Shown piece after piece: positions 21,924-30,837 of a stretch of 34,700 bases of DNA; within the stretch, counting starts at the first letter, position 1, and each line of letters begins with the position of its first letter. The stretch lies in assembly GCF_024721315.2 (NCBI RefSeq), contig NZ_JANFAK020000091.1:1-34700 (forward strand), given 5' to 3'. The notes under the pieces are model-generated. The model saw only the letters and a program-made list of their open reading frames with translations. It did no database searches and had not been told where the DNA came from. The position numbers and the translations under genes are program-made. The DNA is from Streptomyces sp. Isolate_45 (GTDB lineage Bacteria; Actinomycetota; Actinomycetes; Streptomycetales; Streptomycetaceae).

Positions 21924-21935
21924 TAGCATCCGACG
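21924..21935 (+). promoter_or_regulatory. Possible leaderless promoter -10 box
   Basis: TAGCAT at 21924-21929, close to the actinomycete TAGGAT, ends six bases before the ATG of the HEAT-repeat gene, and no ribosome site is present. This spacing fits a leaderless transcript. No convincing -35 box is seen. Confidence 0.35.
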
Positions 21936-24900
21936 ATGATCACGCCGGAGGACGAGCCCTTCCAGGACGCGGTGCGCCGGGCCGACACCGGCCCGCCGGC
22001 CGGCCACCTCGACCCACGGCTCTGCACGCCGGCCGACCTCGCTCCCCTCCTCCGACACGAGGATCCGCGCCTGCGACACCTGGGGCTGGTCCTGCTCGCC
22101 GAGCGCGTCACCACCGGCAGGACGCCCGACGAACGGGAGACGGCCGAGTTCGCGGAGCTGGTGCCCGCCTCGGTGGACGGACCGCCGGAGGCCGCGCTCG
22201 TCCTGGCACGGCTGCACGAACGACTGTGGCCCCACCTCCCGGCCTCCCGCCGGCCGTCATGGCGCACGGCCGAACTGCCGGCGCGGGTACGGATCGCGTG
22301 GCTGCGCGCCGAGCTCCTGAACGATCCCACCGTGCTCCGCCGTGAACCCGTGGGCGAACTGCTCCACCAGGCCGTGCGGGAGACGACAGCCACCGGCGCG
22401 CACCGGCCCGAGCGACTCGTGCGCGAGCTGGTGGCGACGGGTGACCCCGAGTCGCACGCCGCGGCGCTGCGGCTGGCCCGGGAGGGACTGCGCGCCGGAC
22501 TCCTGGCTCCCGCCCTGGTCCGCGAACACGCGATCGGCCTGCTCGCAGTGGCCGGCCCGGCCGTCATCGCCGCCGCGCTGGACGAACTCGGCCAACCCTG
22601 GGCGGCGTTGGAAACCCTGCCGGCAGGGCTGCTGTCCCCCCTCCTCGCCGCCGACGCGGTGGCCGCGCGCCCCGAGGTGGCGGCGGCCGCGCTCTCGGTC
22701 GCGGCCCACCACGGGCACCGCGGCCTCCTCCGGCAGGTCGTCGACGATCCGCGGCTGCCGCCGGGCCCGCGGCGGCGCGCGATGGAACTGCTCGGCGACC
22801 TGGCCGAGCGCGGTGACGTCGGCGCGTTGACGGCCATCGCCACACAGGATCCGCTGCTGTTCGGCGGGCCCGCGCTGACGTGCCTGCGCGGACTGCACCG
22901 GCGCGGTCACTTCCCGGATGTTCCACACGTCGCGCCCATCATCGACCTGGCACTGGCCGATCACTCGATCCCGCCGCACGAGGTCGCGACGATCCTCTTC
23001 ACCACCCGACAGGAGACGTTCCGCCGGCTCGTGGACGCCGCCGCCGACGATCCGAGCTGGCCGCGGCGGCTCGCCCTGCTGGTCGCCCTCGCGGGACAGG
23101 GCACGGCGGAACTTCCGATCGGGGACGCGATCACACGGCTCCTGCCCTCGGCTCCCGCACCCGGACCGTTCCTCCACGCGATCCGCGCGCTGCGCCACAC
23201 GGATGCCGAGGACGCCGTGATCGCACTCCTGCCGGCAGCACCCGCGGCGGCCCTGGACACCCTGGAGGCCATCGGTGGGCACCGCACGACGACGGCGCTG
23301 AGGCAAGGGCTCGGCCTCGCCCCGGCGGAGGACACGGGTGTGATCGCGGCGCACCTGCGCCCCGTCCGCGACCGCGCCCTCGAAGTGCTGTGGCATCTGA
23401 CCGACGATCCGGCACAACGGCGTGCCCTCCTCGTACGTCTCGATCCCTCCGACCTGCCGAGCCGCATAGCGACGGATCTAGGAGGCCCGGACGAGCACGA
23501 ACTGGCGCTCCTGAGCTCCCACCTGGACCCCGACGAGCCGGTGGCGGCACTGTGCCGACTGGCCGCCCACGGCAGCGCCACGACGCTGCCGGTCATCGCG
23601 GACCTGCTCCTGCGCGTCGTGACCGAACTGGCGGTGTCGTCGGAGCCCGGCGCGACCCCCGCACCGCGAGCCGACCACGGGGAGCGGGCCGCGGGGGAGC
23701 CCGCGGTGCCCCAGGAGGTCCTGGACGCCGTACACGACCTGGGCCGCCGTCTCCACGACCGGGGACGGACCAGACCGTCCTGCCTGCTCGACGCGGCCGA
23801 CGCGCGGGAGGCCGGGCACGCACTCGTCGCGACCATGGCACTGGACCTGCTGGAGCGTCCCGGACCGACCGGCGCCGAGCAGGCGATCCTGTGCGAACTC
23901 CTGCTCCGTGCCCCGTGGACGGGAACCCGCGCGCGGGTGCACCGCCTGCTGCGCCACCCGGACCGGCACGTACGCAAGCACGTGATCGCGCTGCTCGCCC
24001 GCGACGCCACGGGGGACGACGCGCGGGCGCTGTCGGCGTCCCTGATCGCGTTGACCGCCGCCCAGGACATCCAGACCGTCCGGCAGGCGCTGCGCGCCCT
24101 CGGGCACGCGCGGGCCCGCTGGGCCTCCGCGACGATCGCCGCCCGTCTCGGCCACCCGAACATGAACGTCAAGAAGACCGCCGCCGAGGCCCTGGTCCGC
24201 GCGGGCGCGCCCGCGGCGGTACCGGCACTGCTCCGCGCGCTCGGCCGCCACGACAATCCGGGCCTGCGCGGCACGCTCGTCGAGGCGCTCCGCGCCATCC
24301 TCGGCGACGCCTACCCGGCGACCGTCCTCGCCGCCGCCGAACGCGGCGAGGACGACCGCACACGCGAACGGCTGCTGGTAGCACTCGACCGCACCCTGCC
24401 GGCGCGCTCGGTCCTCGCCCTGCACGAGCAGGCGTCCCCGGTCGCACCGCCCCTGCTCACCCTGGTGGCCACCGGCCGGCTCGCCCTCGTGTCCGGGACC
24501 GTCGAGGACCTCGCGACGGCCATGGCCGAGCACGGGATCACCCGGCCCGCCACCCCGAGGCCGTCCGCGCTGCGGGGAACGGATCCCGAAGTCACCTCGC
24601 TGACGACCGGCTGGAACCCGTTCGTCGCGCTCCGGCTCGCCTCGCGGAGCGAACTGCCGCATCCCGTGCGGCTGTCCAGGCTGCGTCCCCTGCTGACGGA
24701 CTTCCTCAGCCTGGCCGGGTCCGACCCCACGGCCCGGGGCAGGGTCCTGCGGCTCACGCTCCGGCTCTGCCACGCACCGTGGAGGACGGACGAACTGACT
24801 GTCTTCGCCCGGTTCACCGACGTCCTCCTCGACGGGCTCGCCGGGGCCGCGGCCGAGGACCGCGACGACCTCATGGGCGAACTCATCAACGACCTCCTCG

Positions 24901-26636
24901 CGGTACTCGAAGCGATCGCCCCGATGCTGTCGGCGGTCGAGCGGCCGGCCGTCGTCGAAGCCGTACGCGCGCTGCCCGCCGTACCGGGGGGAACCCGGTC
25001 CGCACTGCCCCTCCTGCGCGGCCTCGGCGCCGTGCTGGTCCGAGCCGACCTCGACCGGGCCCTCGCCTCGGCCCTGCTCGACACCGACCCCCGGCGGGCC
25101 GGGACCGCCGTGCTGCGGGACGCGTTCACCGCCACGCAGGAGCCCCCCGCGGCCACCGGACCGGCCGCCGTCAAGGCCCGCACCGGACCGGCCGCGGCCA
25201 GGGCCGGGGAGGAGTGGCGAGCCGCGCTGGCCGCCGCGGCGCGTACGCCGGCCACCCTGGAGGAGTTCCGCCGCGCCGGCACCCCGGACGGCACCCCGGA
25301 CTCCAGGGCCCGCCTGACCGCGCTGATCGACGTCCACGCCTCCGCCGGCCCCGAAACCCGCGCCGCCCTCATCGACTGGATGACGGCCCTCCAGCCCCTC
25401 GACACACCGCCCTGGACCATCGCCGAGACCGTCCGCGAACCGGCCCCGCGACCTCGCGCCGTCCACGTCGACGACCTCGACCAGCCCCGGTCGACCGCAC
25501 TGCGGGAGCGCCTGCTGGCCATGCTCCGGGCAGCTGCCCCGGACAGCCGGCGCACGGCGGCCCTGACGCTCCTGGAGTGGCCCGAGCCCGAGGCCGGGAT
25601 CCCCGTGCTCCGCGCGTTCCTGCGCGGCCGCGTCGACGTACCGGTCGGCGCCGACCTCGCCCGCAACCTGCCCGCCATCGGCGCGACGGAACTGCGCGCG
25701 GACGGCGTCCTGCACGACAGGGTGGCCCTCGTGGCGGCCCGGCTCGACCCGGACGACCTGGAACCGCTGGTCCCGCTGCTGCTGGAATGGTGGGAGTCCG
25801 ACCCACCGAGCAGCAGCGCCGCGGCCGGCCTGGCCCTGCGCCAGGTCCCCGCGGACGCACTGGCCGAACGCCTCGCCACCCGCCTCGACACCGGCGCCTG
25901 GGGACTCCTGGACCTGCTCCGCGAACGCCCCCTGCTGCGCACCCCCGCTCTGACGCGGACCTGCCGGCGGCTGCGCGCCGAGGGACGCGACGACCTCGCG
26001 GACGCGCTGCTCCTCGTCGACGGTCCGCTGCGCCGCCCGGACTCCGCGCGCCGGGACGCCACCGCCCTGGCCGCGCTCCGCGACCGGACCCCGCTCGTCC
26101 CGGCCGGAGCGCCACAACCCCCCTCCCGGCAGGAGCTGTTCGACCTGGCCCGTACCGGCGACCCGGCACGGATACGCCAGGCGCTCGCCCGGCTGGCCGA
26201 GGCGCACGACGGCCCGGACGCGGACCGGGACCCCGAACTGCGCGCGTTGATCGGTGAGTTGCTGCGTCACCCCAAGGCCAAGGTCCGCCTGCACGCCCAC
26301 CGGACCTCGCGCGCCGTGCTGGACCGGCCGACCCACCTCCACCACACGTCGCTCCTGCTGGACGATCCCCGGCCGGACCTGGTGCGCACCGCGATCCGCG
26401 CGCTCTGCCACGCCGGGTGGGTCCCCGCGATCCCCGCCGTGACCGGCTTGCTGGAGCACGCCCATCCCGTCGTGCGCAGGACCGCGGCCGAGGGGTTGGC
26501 CGCCATGGGTACGTCGGCCGTCCCCGCCCTCCGACACGCCGTCGCCCACGTCCGTCCCGACAAGCGACCCCTCTACTCCGAGGTCCTCGACCGGATCACG
26601 GCCGCCGAGGATCAGGCCCCGGGAGCCATGTCGTAG
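21936..26636 (+). CDS. Very large HEAT-repeat protein (1566 aa)
   Basis: One uninterrupted 1566-codon frame, the largest gene here. It is helical and rich in Ala, Leu, Arg and Asp throughout. Clear HEAT-type repeats are seen at about 665-800 (HPDRHVRKHVIALLARDA, HPNMNVKKTAAEALVRAG, AVPALLRAL) and 1440-1535 (DDPRPDLVRTAIRALCHAG, HAHPVVRRTAAEGLAAMG, AVPALRHAV), with weaker helical pairs between. No enzyme motif, Walker box, signal peptide or membrane segment is visible, so it is probably a cytosolic scaffold. An AT-poor Ala/Pro/Arg linker lies near 1065-1095. Its 3' end overlaps the convergent GNAT gene by 25 bases. No partner gene sits beside it, and its function is unknown. Confidence 0.88.
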   Translation: MITPEDEPFQDAVRRADTGPPAGHLDPRLCTPADLAPLLRHEDPRLRHLGLVLLAERVTTGRTPDERETAEFAELVPASVDGPPEAALVLARLHERLWPHLPASRRPSWRTAELPARVRIAWLRAELLNDPTVLRREPVGELLHQAVRETTATGAHRPERLVRELVATGDPESHAAALRLAREGLRAGLLAPALVREHAIGLLAVAGPAVIAAALDELGQPWAALETLPAGLLSPLLAADAVAARPEVAAAALSVAAHHGHRGLLRQVVDDPRLPPGPRRRAMELLGDLAERGDVGALTAIATQDPLLFGGPALTCLRGLHRRGHFPDVPHVAPIIDLALADHSIPPHEVATILFTTRQETFRRLVDAAADDPSWPRRLALLVALAGQGTAELPIGDAITRLLPSAPAPGPFLHAIRALRHTDAEDAVIALLPAAPAAALDTLEAIGGHRTTTALRQGLGLAPAEDTGVIAAHLRPVRDRALEVLWHLTDDPAQRRALLVRLDPSDLPSRIATDLGGPDEHELALLSSHLDPDEPVAALCRLAAHGSATTLPVIADLLLRVVTELAVSSEPGATPAPRADHGERAAGEPAVPQEVLDAVHDLGRRLHDRGRTRPSCLLDAADAREAGHALVATMALDLLERPGPTGAEQAILCELLLRAPWTGTRARVHRLLRHPDRHVRKHVIALLARDATGDDARALSASLIALTAAQDIQTVRQALRALGHARARWASATIAARLGHPNMNVKKTAAEALVRAGAPAAVPALLRALGRHDNPGLRGTLVEALRAILGDAYPATVLAAAERGEDDRTRERLLVALDRTLPARSVLALHEQASPVAPPLLTLVATGRLALVSGTVEDLATAMAEHGITRPATPRPSALRGTDPEVTSLTTGWNPFVALRLASRSELPHPVRLSRLRPLLTDFLSLAGSDPTARGRVLRLTLRLCHAPWRTDELTVFARFTDVLLDGLAGAAAEDRDDLMGELINDLLAVLEAIAPMLSAVERPAVVEAVRALPAVPGGTRSALPLLRGLGAVLVRADLDRALASALLDTDPRRAGTAVLRDAFTATQEPPAATGPAAVKARTGPAAARAGEEWRAALAAAARTPATLEEFRRAGTPDGTPDSRARLTALIDVHASAGPETRAALIDWMTALQPLDTPPWTIAETVREPAPRPRAVHVDDLDQPRSTALRERLLAMLRAAAPDSRRTAALTLLEWPEPEAGIPVLRAFLRGRVDVPVGADLARNLPAIGATELRADGVLHDRVALVAARLDPDDLEPLVPLLLEWWESDPPSSSAAAGLALRQVPADALAERLATRLDTGAWGLLDLLRERPLLRTPALTRTCRRLRAEGRDDLADALLLVDGPLRRPDSARRDATALAALRDRTPLVPAGAPQPPSRQELFDLARTGDPARIRQALARLAEAHDGPDADRDPELRALIGELLRHPKAKVRLHAHRTSRAVLDRPTHLHHTSLLLDDPRPDLVRTAIRALCHAGWVPAIPAVTGLLEHAHPVVRRTAAEGLAAMGTSAVPALRHAVAHVRPDKRPLYSEVLDRITAAEDQAPGAMS

Positions 26637-27067
26637 GTCACCCACATGGTCCGCGCGGCCACCCGGTCGTACTTCGACCTCGCCCGGTGGTTGTCGTCGG
26701 CGGTGATCCACCGCACCACGCTCCAACCGCGCTCGCCGGCGATCTCGCGGAGCGCGGCGAGCAGCAGGTCGGCGGCGCCCGAACCGCGGTGCTCGGGCGA
26801 CACGAACAGGTCGTCGAGGTAGCCGCCCACGGTCGCCGACAGCGGCCGGGCGAACGGACGGTAGTGGGCGAGACCGAGGAGCCGGCCCTCGGCGTCCTCG
26901 GCGACGAGCGCCTCGACCTCGTGGCCGGGGTCGTTCACCCACGCCCACACGGTCCGGGCCGCCTCCTCGGTCTGCTCCACCCGGTAGAAATCCGCGTACC
27001 CGCGGTAAAGGGCCCGCCACTGCGGGAAGTCCTCGGGTCGGGCGGCTCGGACGGTGATGCGAGGCAT
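26612..27067 (-). CDS. GNAT-family N-acetyltransferase
   Basis: A 151-residue acetyltransferase. The acetyl-CoA-binding motif A is LDDLFVSPEHRGSGAADLLLAAL (about residues 84-106), preceded by the beta4 strand LLGLAHYRPF and followed by RWITADDNHRARSKYDRVAA, typical of small GNAT enzymes that modify amines. GGAG lies eight bases before the ATG. The substrate cannot be told. It converges on the HEAT-repeat gene with a 25-base overlap and is divergent from the MepB-like gene across 211 bases. Confidence 0.92.
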   Translation of the reverse strand: MPRITVRAARPEDFPQWRALYRGYADFYRVEQTEEAARTVWAWVNDPGHEVEALVAEDAEGRLLGLAHYRPFARPLSATVGGYLDDLFVSPEHRGSGAADLLLAALREIAGERGWSVVRWITADDNHRARSKYDRVAARTMWVTYDMAPGA

Positions 27068-27278
27068 GTGCGTGACTCCATGGTCGGAAACTCCGGTACG
27101 GACAATCGATCATCCTTCGGAAGGCCGGCCGCCGGACGTGCCGCCGTGTCGAAAGGCAGGCCGGGGGAGCACCCGCATGGACAGGTGACGGATCCTCCCC
27201 ACAGTGCCTCCGCCCGCACCGGGAGAGCGGGGCCCGGCCGATTCCTGATCCCCGGGAACCGGATGGCAGGATGTGGGG

Positions 27279-27803
27279 ATGCTGTCGAACCAACCCTGGG
27301 CAGGACTCCACGACGACTTGGTGGAGGCGAAGTCACGGGTGTACGACCCGGCGGGCTTCACCTGCTCGCAGCCGATGTCCGAACCGGAGGGCGCCGAGTA
27401 CGCGGCCCACGGTTTCACGCTCGACGGGCTGTCGGTCGGGTTCCGCGCGGCCAGGACGACCCCGACGAAGGTCGGCCAGTTCGTCACCGTGTGGAAGCGA
27501 TCCGAGGAAGGCCCGATCCGGCCCTTCGACGCCGACGACGGGGTTGATCTCGTCGTCATCAGCAGCCGGGACGGCGGCCGCTTCGGACAGTTCGTGTTCC
27601 CCCGAGAGGTGTTGTGCGAGCGCGGCGTGATGTCCCGCGACGGCATCGGAGGGAAGCGGGGCTTCCGCGTCTACCCGCCATGGGTGACCACGAGCAACCG
27701 CCAGGCCGGCAGCACACAGACCTGGCAGGTGGACCACTTCCTGGACCTCGGGCAGGCGGGCTCCGTCGACATGGAGCGCGCCCACACCCTCTACCACCCG
27801 TAA
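27279..27803 (+). CDS. MepB family protein
   Basis: A 174-residue protein matching the MepB family, named after the third gene of the Staphylococcus mepRAB operon and of unknown function. Family blocks seen are FTCSQPMSEPEGAEYAAHGF (about 22-41), PTKVGQFVTVWKR (about 60-72), FGQFVFPREVLCERGV (about 98-113) and GKRGFRVYPPWV (about 121-132). The ATG at 27279 begins the family region; a GTG two codons earlier is possible. CAGGAT six bases before the ATG could be a weak ribosome site or a leaderless -10 box. A flavin reductase-like gene follows after 38 bases and may be co-transcribed. Confidence 0.88.
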   Translation: MLSNQPWAGLHDDLVEAKSRVYDPAGFTCSQPMSEPEGAEYAAHGFTLDGLSVGFRAARTTPTKVGQFVTVWKRSEEGPIRPFDADDGVDLVVISSRDGGRFGQFVFPREVLCERGVMSRDGIGGKRGFRVYPPWVTTSNRQAGSTQTWQVDHFLDLGQAGSVDMERAHTLYHP

Positions 27804-27841
27804 GGCACCGACCCGCGCCCGCGCCTCGGAGGGAACGATTC

Positions 27842-28333
27842 ATGGCGGAGACGGATCTCGACGCGTTCGCCGTGGTCCTGGACGGCCCCGTGTACGTGGT
27901 CACCGCGGCCGCCGGTGGCGAGCGGTCGGGGTGCCTGGTGGGTTTCGCCTCGCAGTGCTCGATCCGGCCGCCGCGGTTCATGGTGTGGCTGTCCACGCTC
28001 AACCACACCTTCCGCGTGGCCCGCGGCGCCTCCCACCTCGCGGTGCACGTCCTCGATCACGACCAGCGGGCGCTCGCGGAACTGTTCGGTGGCGAGACGG
28101 GGGACCGGGTGGACAAGTTCGCCCGGGTCGACTGGCGGCCCAGCGCCGACGGGAGCCCGTTGTTGGCCGACGCGTGCGGCTGGTTCGCCGGCCGGATCGA
28201 GTCCCGCCTCGACGGGGGCGACCACGTCGGGTTCCTCCTGTCGCCCACCGAGGTGTCCCCACCGACCCCGCCCGCGCCCGCCCTGCTGCGCTACGGCGAC
28301 GTGAGGGACATCGACCCCGGCCACCCCGCCTGA
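27842..28333 (+). CDS. Flavin reductase-like FMN-binding protein
   Basis: A 163-residue single-domain protein of the flavin reductase/split-barrel FMN-binding family. The characteristic blocks are SGCLVGFASQCSIRPPRFMVWLS (about 29-51) and FRVARGASHLAVHVLDHDQRALAELFGG (about 57-84). Such proteins supply reduced flavin or bind FMN as oxidoreductases; the partner is unknown. GGAGGGAACG precedes the ATG with good spacing. It follows the MepB gene and converges on the DUF4404 gene. Confidence 0.9.
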   Translation: MAETDLDAFAVVLDGPVYVVTAAAGGERSGCLVGFASQCSIRPPRFMVWLSTLNHTFRVARGASHLAVHVLDHDQRALAELFGGETGDRVDKFARVDWRPSADGSPLLADACGWFAGRIESRLDGGDHVGFLLSPTEVSPPTPPAPALLRYGDVRDIDPGHPA

Positions 28334-28386
28334 CCGGCCACCCGCGGCGCCGGTACCGAAGCCGGGTCACAAACCGGCAGCGGGGC

Positions 28387-28647
28387 TCAGATCCCGATGT
28401 TGGCCAGGCTGACACCGAGGTTGCGCAGGGTGGCCGCCAGAGCCGGGTGCCTCACCTCGAACTTCTCGGCGCTGTGGTTCAGGGACTCGCCCACACCCGT
28501 GTGGGCCGCCTCCCGGTCCGCCTCCAGCCGGTCCAGCAGGGACTCCAGGTGCTCGCGCTCCTCCGGGGAGAGGCGGGATCCCGAGGCCAGGAGTTCCGCG
28601 CGCAGGGCCTTCAGGTGCTCGTCCGTCGCCATCACGTGGTCCGACAC
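28387..28647 (-). CDS. DUF4404 family protein
   Basis: An 86-residue, charged, all-helical protein matching DUF4404. The helical hairpin LKALRAELLASGSRLSPEEREHLESLLDRLEAD (about 12-44) is followed by a conserved-looking C-terminal FEVRHPALAATLRNLGVSLANIGI. The GTG at 28647 is five bases after GAGGAGA; the longer upstream frame belongs to no gene. The family has no known function. It ends head-on against the flavin reductase gene. Confidence 0.85.
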   Translation of the reverse strand: MSDHVMATDEHLKALRAELLASGSRLSPEEREHLESLLDRLEADREAAHTGVGESLNHSAEKFEVRHPALAATLRNLGVSLANIGI

Positions 28648-28754
28648 GGTGTCTCCTCGTCGCTCGCCGCCCGTACAACAGGGCCGGTCCCCGGGTCGGC
28701 TACCGCTCGCATGCCCCGTCGCGGGGCCCGCACGCCCGCCGGACACCGTACGGA

Positions 28755-29570
28755 TCACGGGGCCGTCAGCATCTGGGCGTACACCGTCGGTGACACCCCG
28801 ACCCGGGTGGTGAAATCGCGTACGAGATGGGCCTGGTCGCTGTAGCCGAGTTCCACGGCGAGCGCCGCCCAGTCGATCGTCCGATCGGCTCCCGCGCGCT
28901 CCAGTGCCTCGTGGATGCGGTAGCGCAGGATGGCCCACTTCGGGCTGACGCCCACATAGGCGGCGAACAGCCGCTGGACGGAGCGGACCGAGAGGCCGAC
29001 CGCCCCGGCCAGTTCGTCGACGCGGCGCATCGACCGGTCGCGGCGGACCAGGTCGGCCGCGGCCATGGCGCGCTCCGCCAGAGCGTCGGGCGCGGGGGCC
29101 AGGGCCAGGAGGAACGCGTCGAAGGCGGCTACCCGGGCGTCCTCCGACTCCGGCCCGAGCACGGCTCCGGACGCCGCCGCGGAGCCGGGGTACGCCTCCG
29201 GCAGGGGCAACCGTCGCCCGGTGAGGTCGGAAACCGGGCGGCCGGGAAGGAAGGGACGGAAACCGCCCGGCCGGAACTGGGCCCCGCACACCCGCCCGCG
29301 CCCGCGGAGCTTCCGTGTGAAGAGGCCCAAGCCGACCCCGGCGACCTCGCCCACGTACCCGCCCTCCTCGTCGCGCTGGAAGACGATGTTCACGCAGGGG
29401 TGGGGAACGACGTGGGCCTCGTACGGCTCCGTCAGGTCCCAGTCGATCAGCCAGTAGTGCTCCACGTACGGGCGCAGGGCCTCGGCGGGCTCGCGGCGGC
29501 GGAACCGGACGCGTGCGAACAGGTCCGGGGCGGCGACGATGCCACGGCTGTCGGTGCGCGGAGGAGCCAT
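28755..29570 (-). CDS. AraC-family regulator
   Basis: A 271-residue regulator. The N-terminal domain (about 20-150; LRPYVEHYWLIDWDL, HVVPHPCVNIVFQ, GAQFRPGGFRPFL) is the DUF6597 type, and the C-terminal AraC domain (about 175-268) has two HTH motifs, VDELAGAVGLSVRSVQRLFAAYVGVSPK and LAVELGYSDQAHLVRDFTTRVGVSP. TACGAT ends six bases before the ATG and no ribosome site is seen, so the transcript may be leaderless. It is divergent from the TIGR03086 gene across 63 bases, the probable target. Confidence 0.92.
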   Translation of the reverse strand: MAPPRTDSRGIVAAPDLFARVRFRRREPAEALRPYVEHYWLIDWDLTEPYEAHVVPHPCVNIVFQRDEEGGYVGEVAGVGLGLFTRKLRGRGRVCGAQFRPGGFRPFLPGRPVSDLTGRRLPLPEAYPGSAAASGAVLGPESEDARVAAFDAFLLALAPAPDALAERAMAAADLVRRDRSMRRVDELAGAVGLSVRSVQRLFAAYVGVSPKWAILRYRIHEALERAGADRTIDWAALAVELGYSDQAHLVRDFTTRVGVSPTVYAQMLTAP

Positions 29571-29633
29571 GACCCGATCGTATGTCGCGTTCCTTCAAGC
29601 CGTCGTAGCTCCCTCCCGCCTACCCTCGCCCCC

Positions 29634-30260
29634 ATGACCGAGAAGATCAGTGACCTGCTCGAAGCGGCCGCGGCCGGGGCGTCGCGCGTGGTCCGCGGCG
29701 TGGACGATCGGCAGCTGGGAGCGCGGACTCCGTGCGACGAATACGACGTCGGCGCCCTGCTCGACCACCTCTTCCACGTGGTGATCGGCTTCCAGGCGCT
29801 CGCGGCCCGGAAGGAGGCGGACTTCACGCACACCCCGCACTACCTGGACGAAGGCTGGCGCGACCGGTTCGAAGCGGAGACCGCGCGGCTCGTCGAGGCG
29901 TGGGCGGTGCCGGGCGCCGACGAGGGAACCACGGGCGCCATGAACCTGCCGGCCCGGACGGTCGGCTCGATGGTCCTCCTCGACCTGACCGTGCACGTGT
30001 GGGACCTGGCCCGCGCGACGGGCCAGGACTTCACACCCGACGAGGACGGCGTCCGAGCACTGGACGCGCTGGTGACGGACATGGGTCCCACCGCTCGGCA
30101 GATGAACATGTTCGCGGACCCCTTCCCGGCACCGCCCGGGGCGACGGCGTTCACGGCACTGCTGGCGGCGACGGGCCGGGATCCGCACTGGACGCCCGAC
30201 CGGGAGGCCCGCCCGGCGGCGGTCCAGGAACCCGGCCGGGGGCGCGAACCCGCCGCCTGA
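29634..30260 (+). CDS. TIGR03086 family protein (MDMPI/DinB-like)
   Basis: A 208-residue protein of the mycothiol-dependent maleylpyruvate isomerase N-terminal superfamily, with the TIGR03086 pattern. Metal-ligand candidates are in LLDHLFHVVIGF (about 40-51) and in LTVHVWDLARATGQ (about 119-132). These four-helix DinB-like proteins probably use mycothiol, the actinomycete thiol, as cofactor, but few have known substrates. The ATG at 29634 has no clear ribosome site; TACCCT seven bases upstream could be a leaderless -10. It is divergent from the AraC regulator. Confidence 0.88.
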   Translation: MTEKISDLLEAAAAGASRVVRGVDDRQLGARTPCDEYDVGALLDHLFHVVIGFQALAARKEADFTHTPHYLDEGWRDRFEAETARLVEAWAVPGADEGTTGAMNLPARTVGSMVLLDLTVHVWDLARATGQDFTPDEDGVRALDALVTDMGPTARQMNMFADPFPAPPGATAFTALLAATGRDPHWTPDREARPAAVQEPGRGREPAA

Positions 30261-30570
30261 ACGGCAACGACCGCGCCGGGCCGGCGTCGCGGCGAACCGC
30301 ACGGCCGGGTTCGGGTGGCGCTCGAGCCCGCTGCGGCCGTGCCCGGGCACGGGCCTTCGGGCCTCAGGTTCGGATGTGCGATCCCGACCTGCCCGTGGCC
30401 ACCCGGCGCCAACCGGGCGCTGCGGTCGTACGACGTACGGAGGCGTCCGTCGCGCTGTCGACGGGCCGGGGAGGGCGCGTGCGGCAACGGCTGCGCGCCG
30501 GGGCGCCCGGCGGGGCGCCGCCCTGTATGAGCGTGCCCCGCCGCGTCCCGGCGCCGTCCGTCGTACCGGT
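30261..30570. other. 310-bp intergenic region
   Basis: No gene is supported here; the open frames have no ribosome sites and are shadows of GC-rich DNA. It lies between the 3' ends of the TIGR03086 gene and the DUF4235 operon. The only notable structure is the double hairpin at 30337-30364. Confidence 0.6.
30337..30364 (+). terminator. Candidate terminator (double hairpin)
   Basis: A perfect 16-bp palindrome CCGTGCCCGGGCACGG (30337-30352) overlaps a second stem, GGCC-TTCG-GGCC (30352-30363), with a stable UUCG loop. It lies 77 bases past the TIGR03086 stop and between convergent genes. There is no U tract. Confidence 0.4.
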
Positions 30571-30837
30571 TCAGCCCGGCCAGATTCCCGTCACGCGCCT
30601 GGTGGCGACCGCGCCCGACCGGTCGACGGCGGCCTTGACCACCGCGAAGATCACGCCCTGGATCGCGGCGGCGGTGAGGATCTCCTGCCAGCTTCGGTCC
30701 TCGTCGGTGGCGTCGGGGGCGTCGCCCTCCCCTTCGATCACCTTCCAGGCCTGCTTGAAGGCCATGCCGGCGATCATGCCGCTGACGGCGCCCAGGGCCA
30801 ACCCGACCGGCCGGTAAGCGATCTTGGCTGCGTTCAC
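30571..30837 (-). CDS. DUF4235 small membrane protein
   Basis: An 88-residue protein matching DUF4235. The N-terminal GLALGAVSGMIAGMAFKQAWKVI (about 12-34) is a glycine-rich helix, an acidic middle contains DATDEDRSW, and the C-terminus has a second hydrophobic helix, LTAAAIQGVIFAVVKAAVDR (about 53-72). The GTG start overlaps the stop of the DUF3618 gene (GTGA), so it is the third, translationally coupled gene of the operon. The family often sits beside DUF3618 and holin-superfamily proteins; its function is unknown. Confidence 0.9.
   Translation of the reverse strand: MNAAKIAYRPVGLALGAVSGMIAGMAFKQAWKVIEGEGDAPDATDEDRSWQEILTAAAIQGVIFAVVKAAVDRSGAVATRRVTGIWPG

Noticed and set aside
21785..21935. 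Possible gene remnant on the minus strand before the HEAT gene (a frame beginning at 21856)
   Set aside because: Only about 25 plausible residues, no recognisable family and no ribosome site; it continues into shadow sequence of the gene at 20717.
22880..26257. A 1125-codon frame on the same strand inside the HEAT-repeat gene
   Set aside because: It is Arg/Pro/Gly-rich with no domain, the usual out-of-frame shadow of a GC-rich gene.
23478..27311. A 1277-codon antisense open frame across the HEAT-repeat gene
   Set aside because: It has no ribosome site or recognisable domain, reads as Gly/Arg/Gln-rich low-complexity protein, and follows from high-GC codon bias of the real gene on the other strand. 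Only its distal 456 bases overlap the true GNAT gene, which is in another frame.
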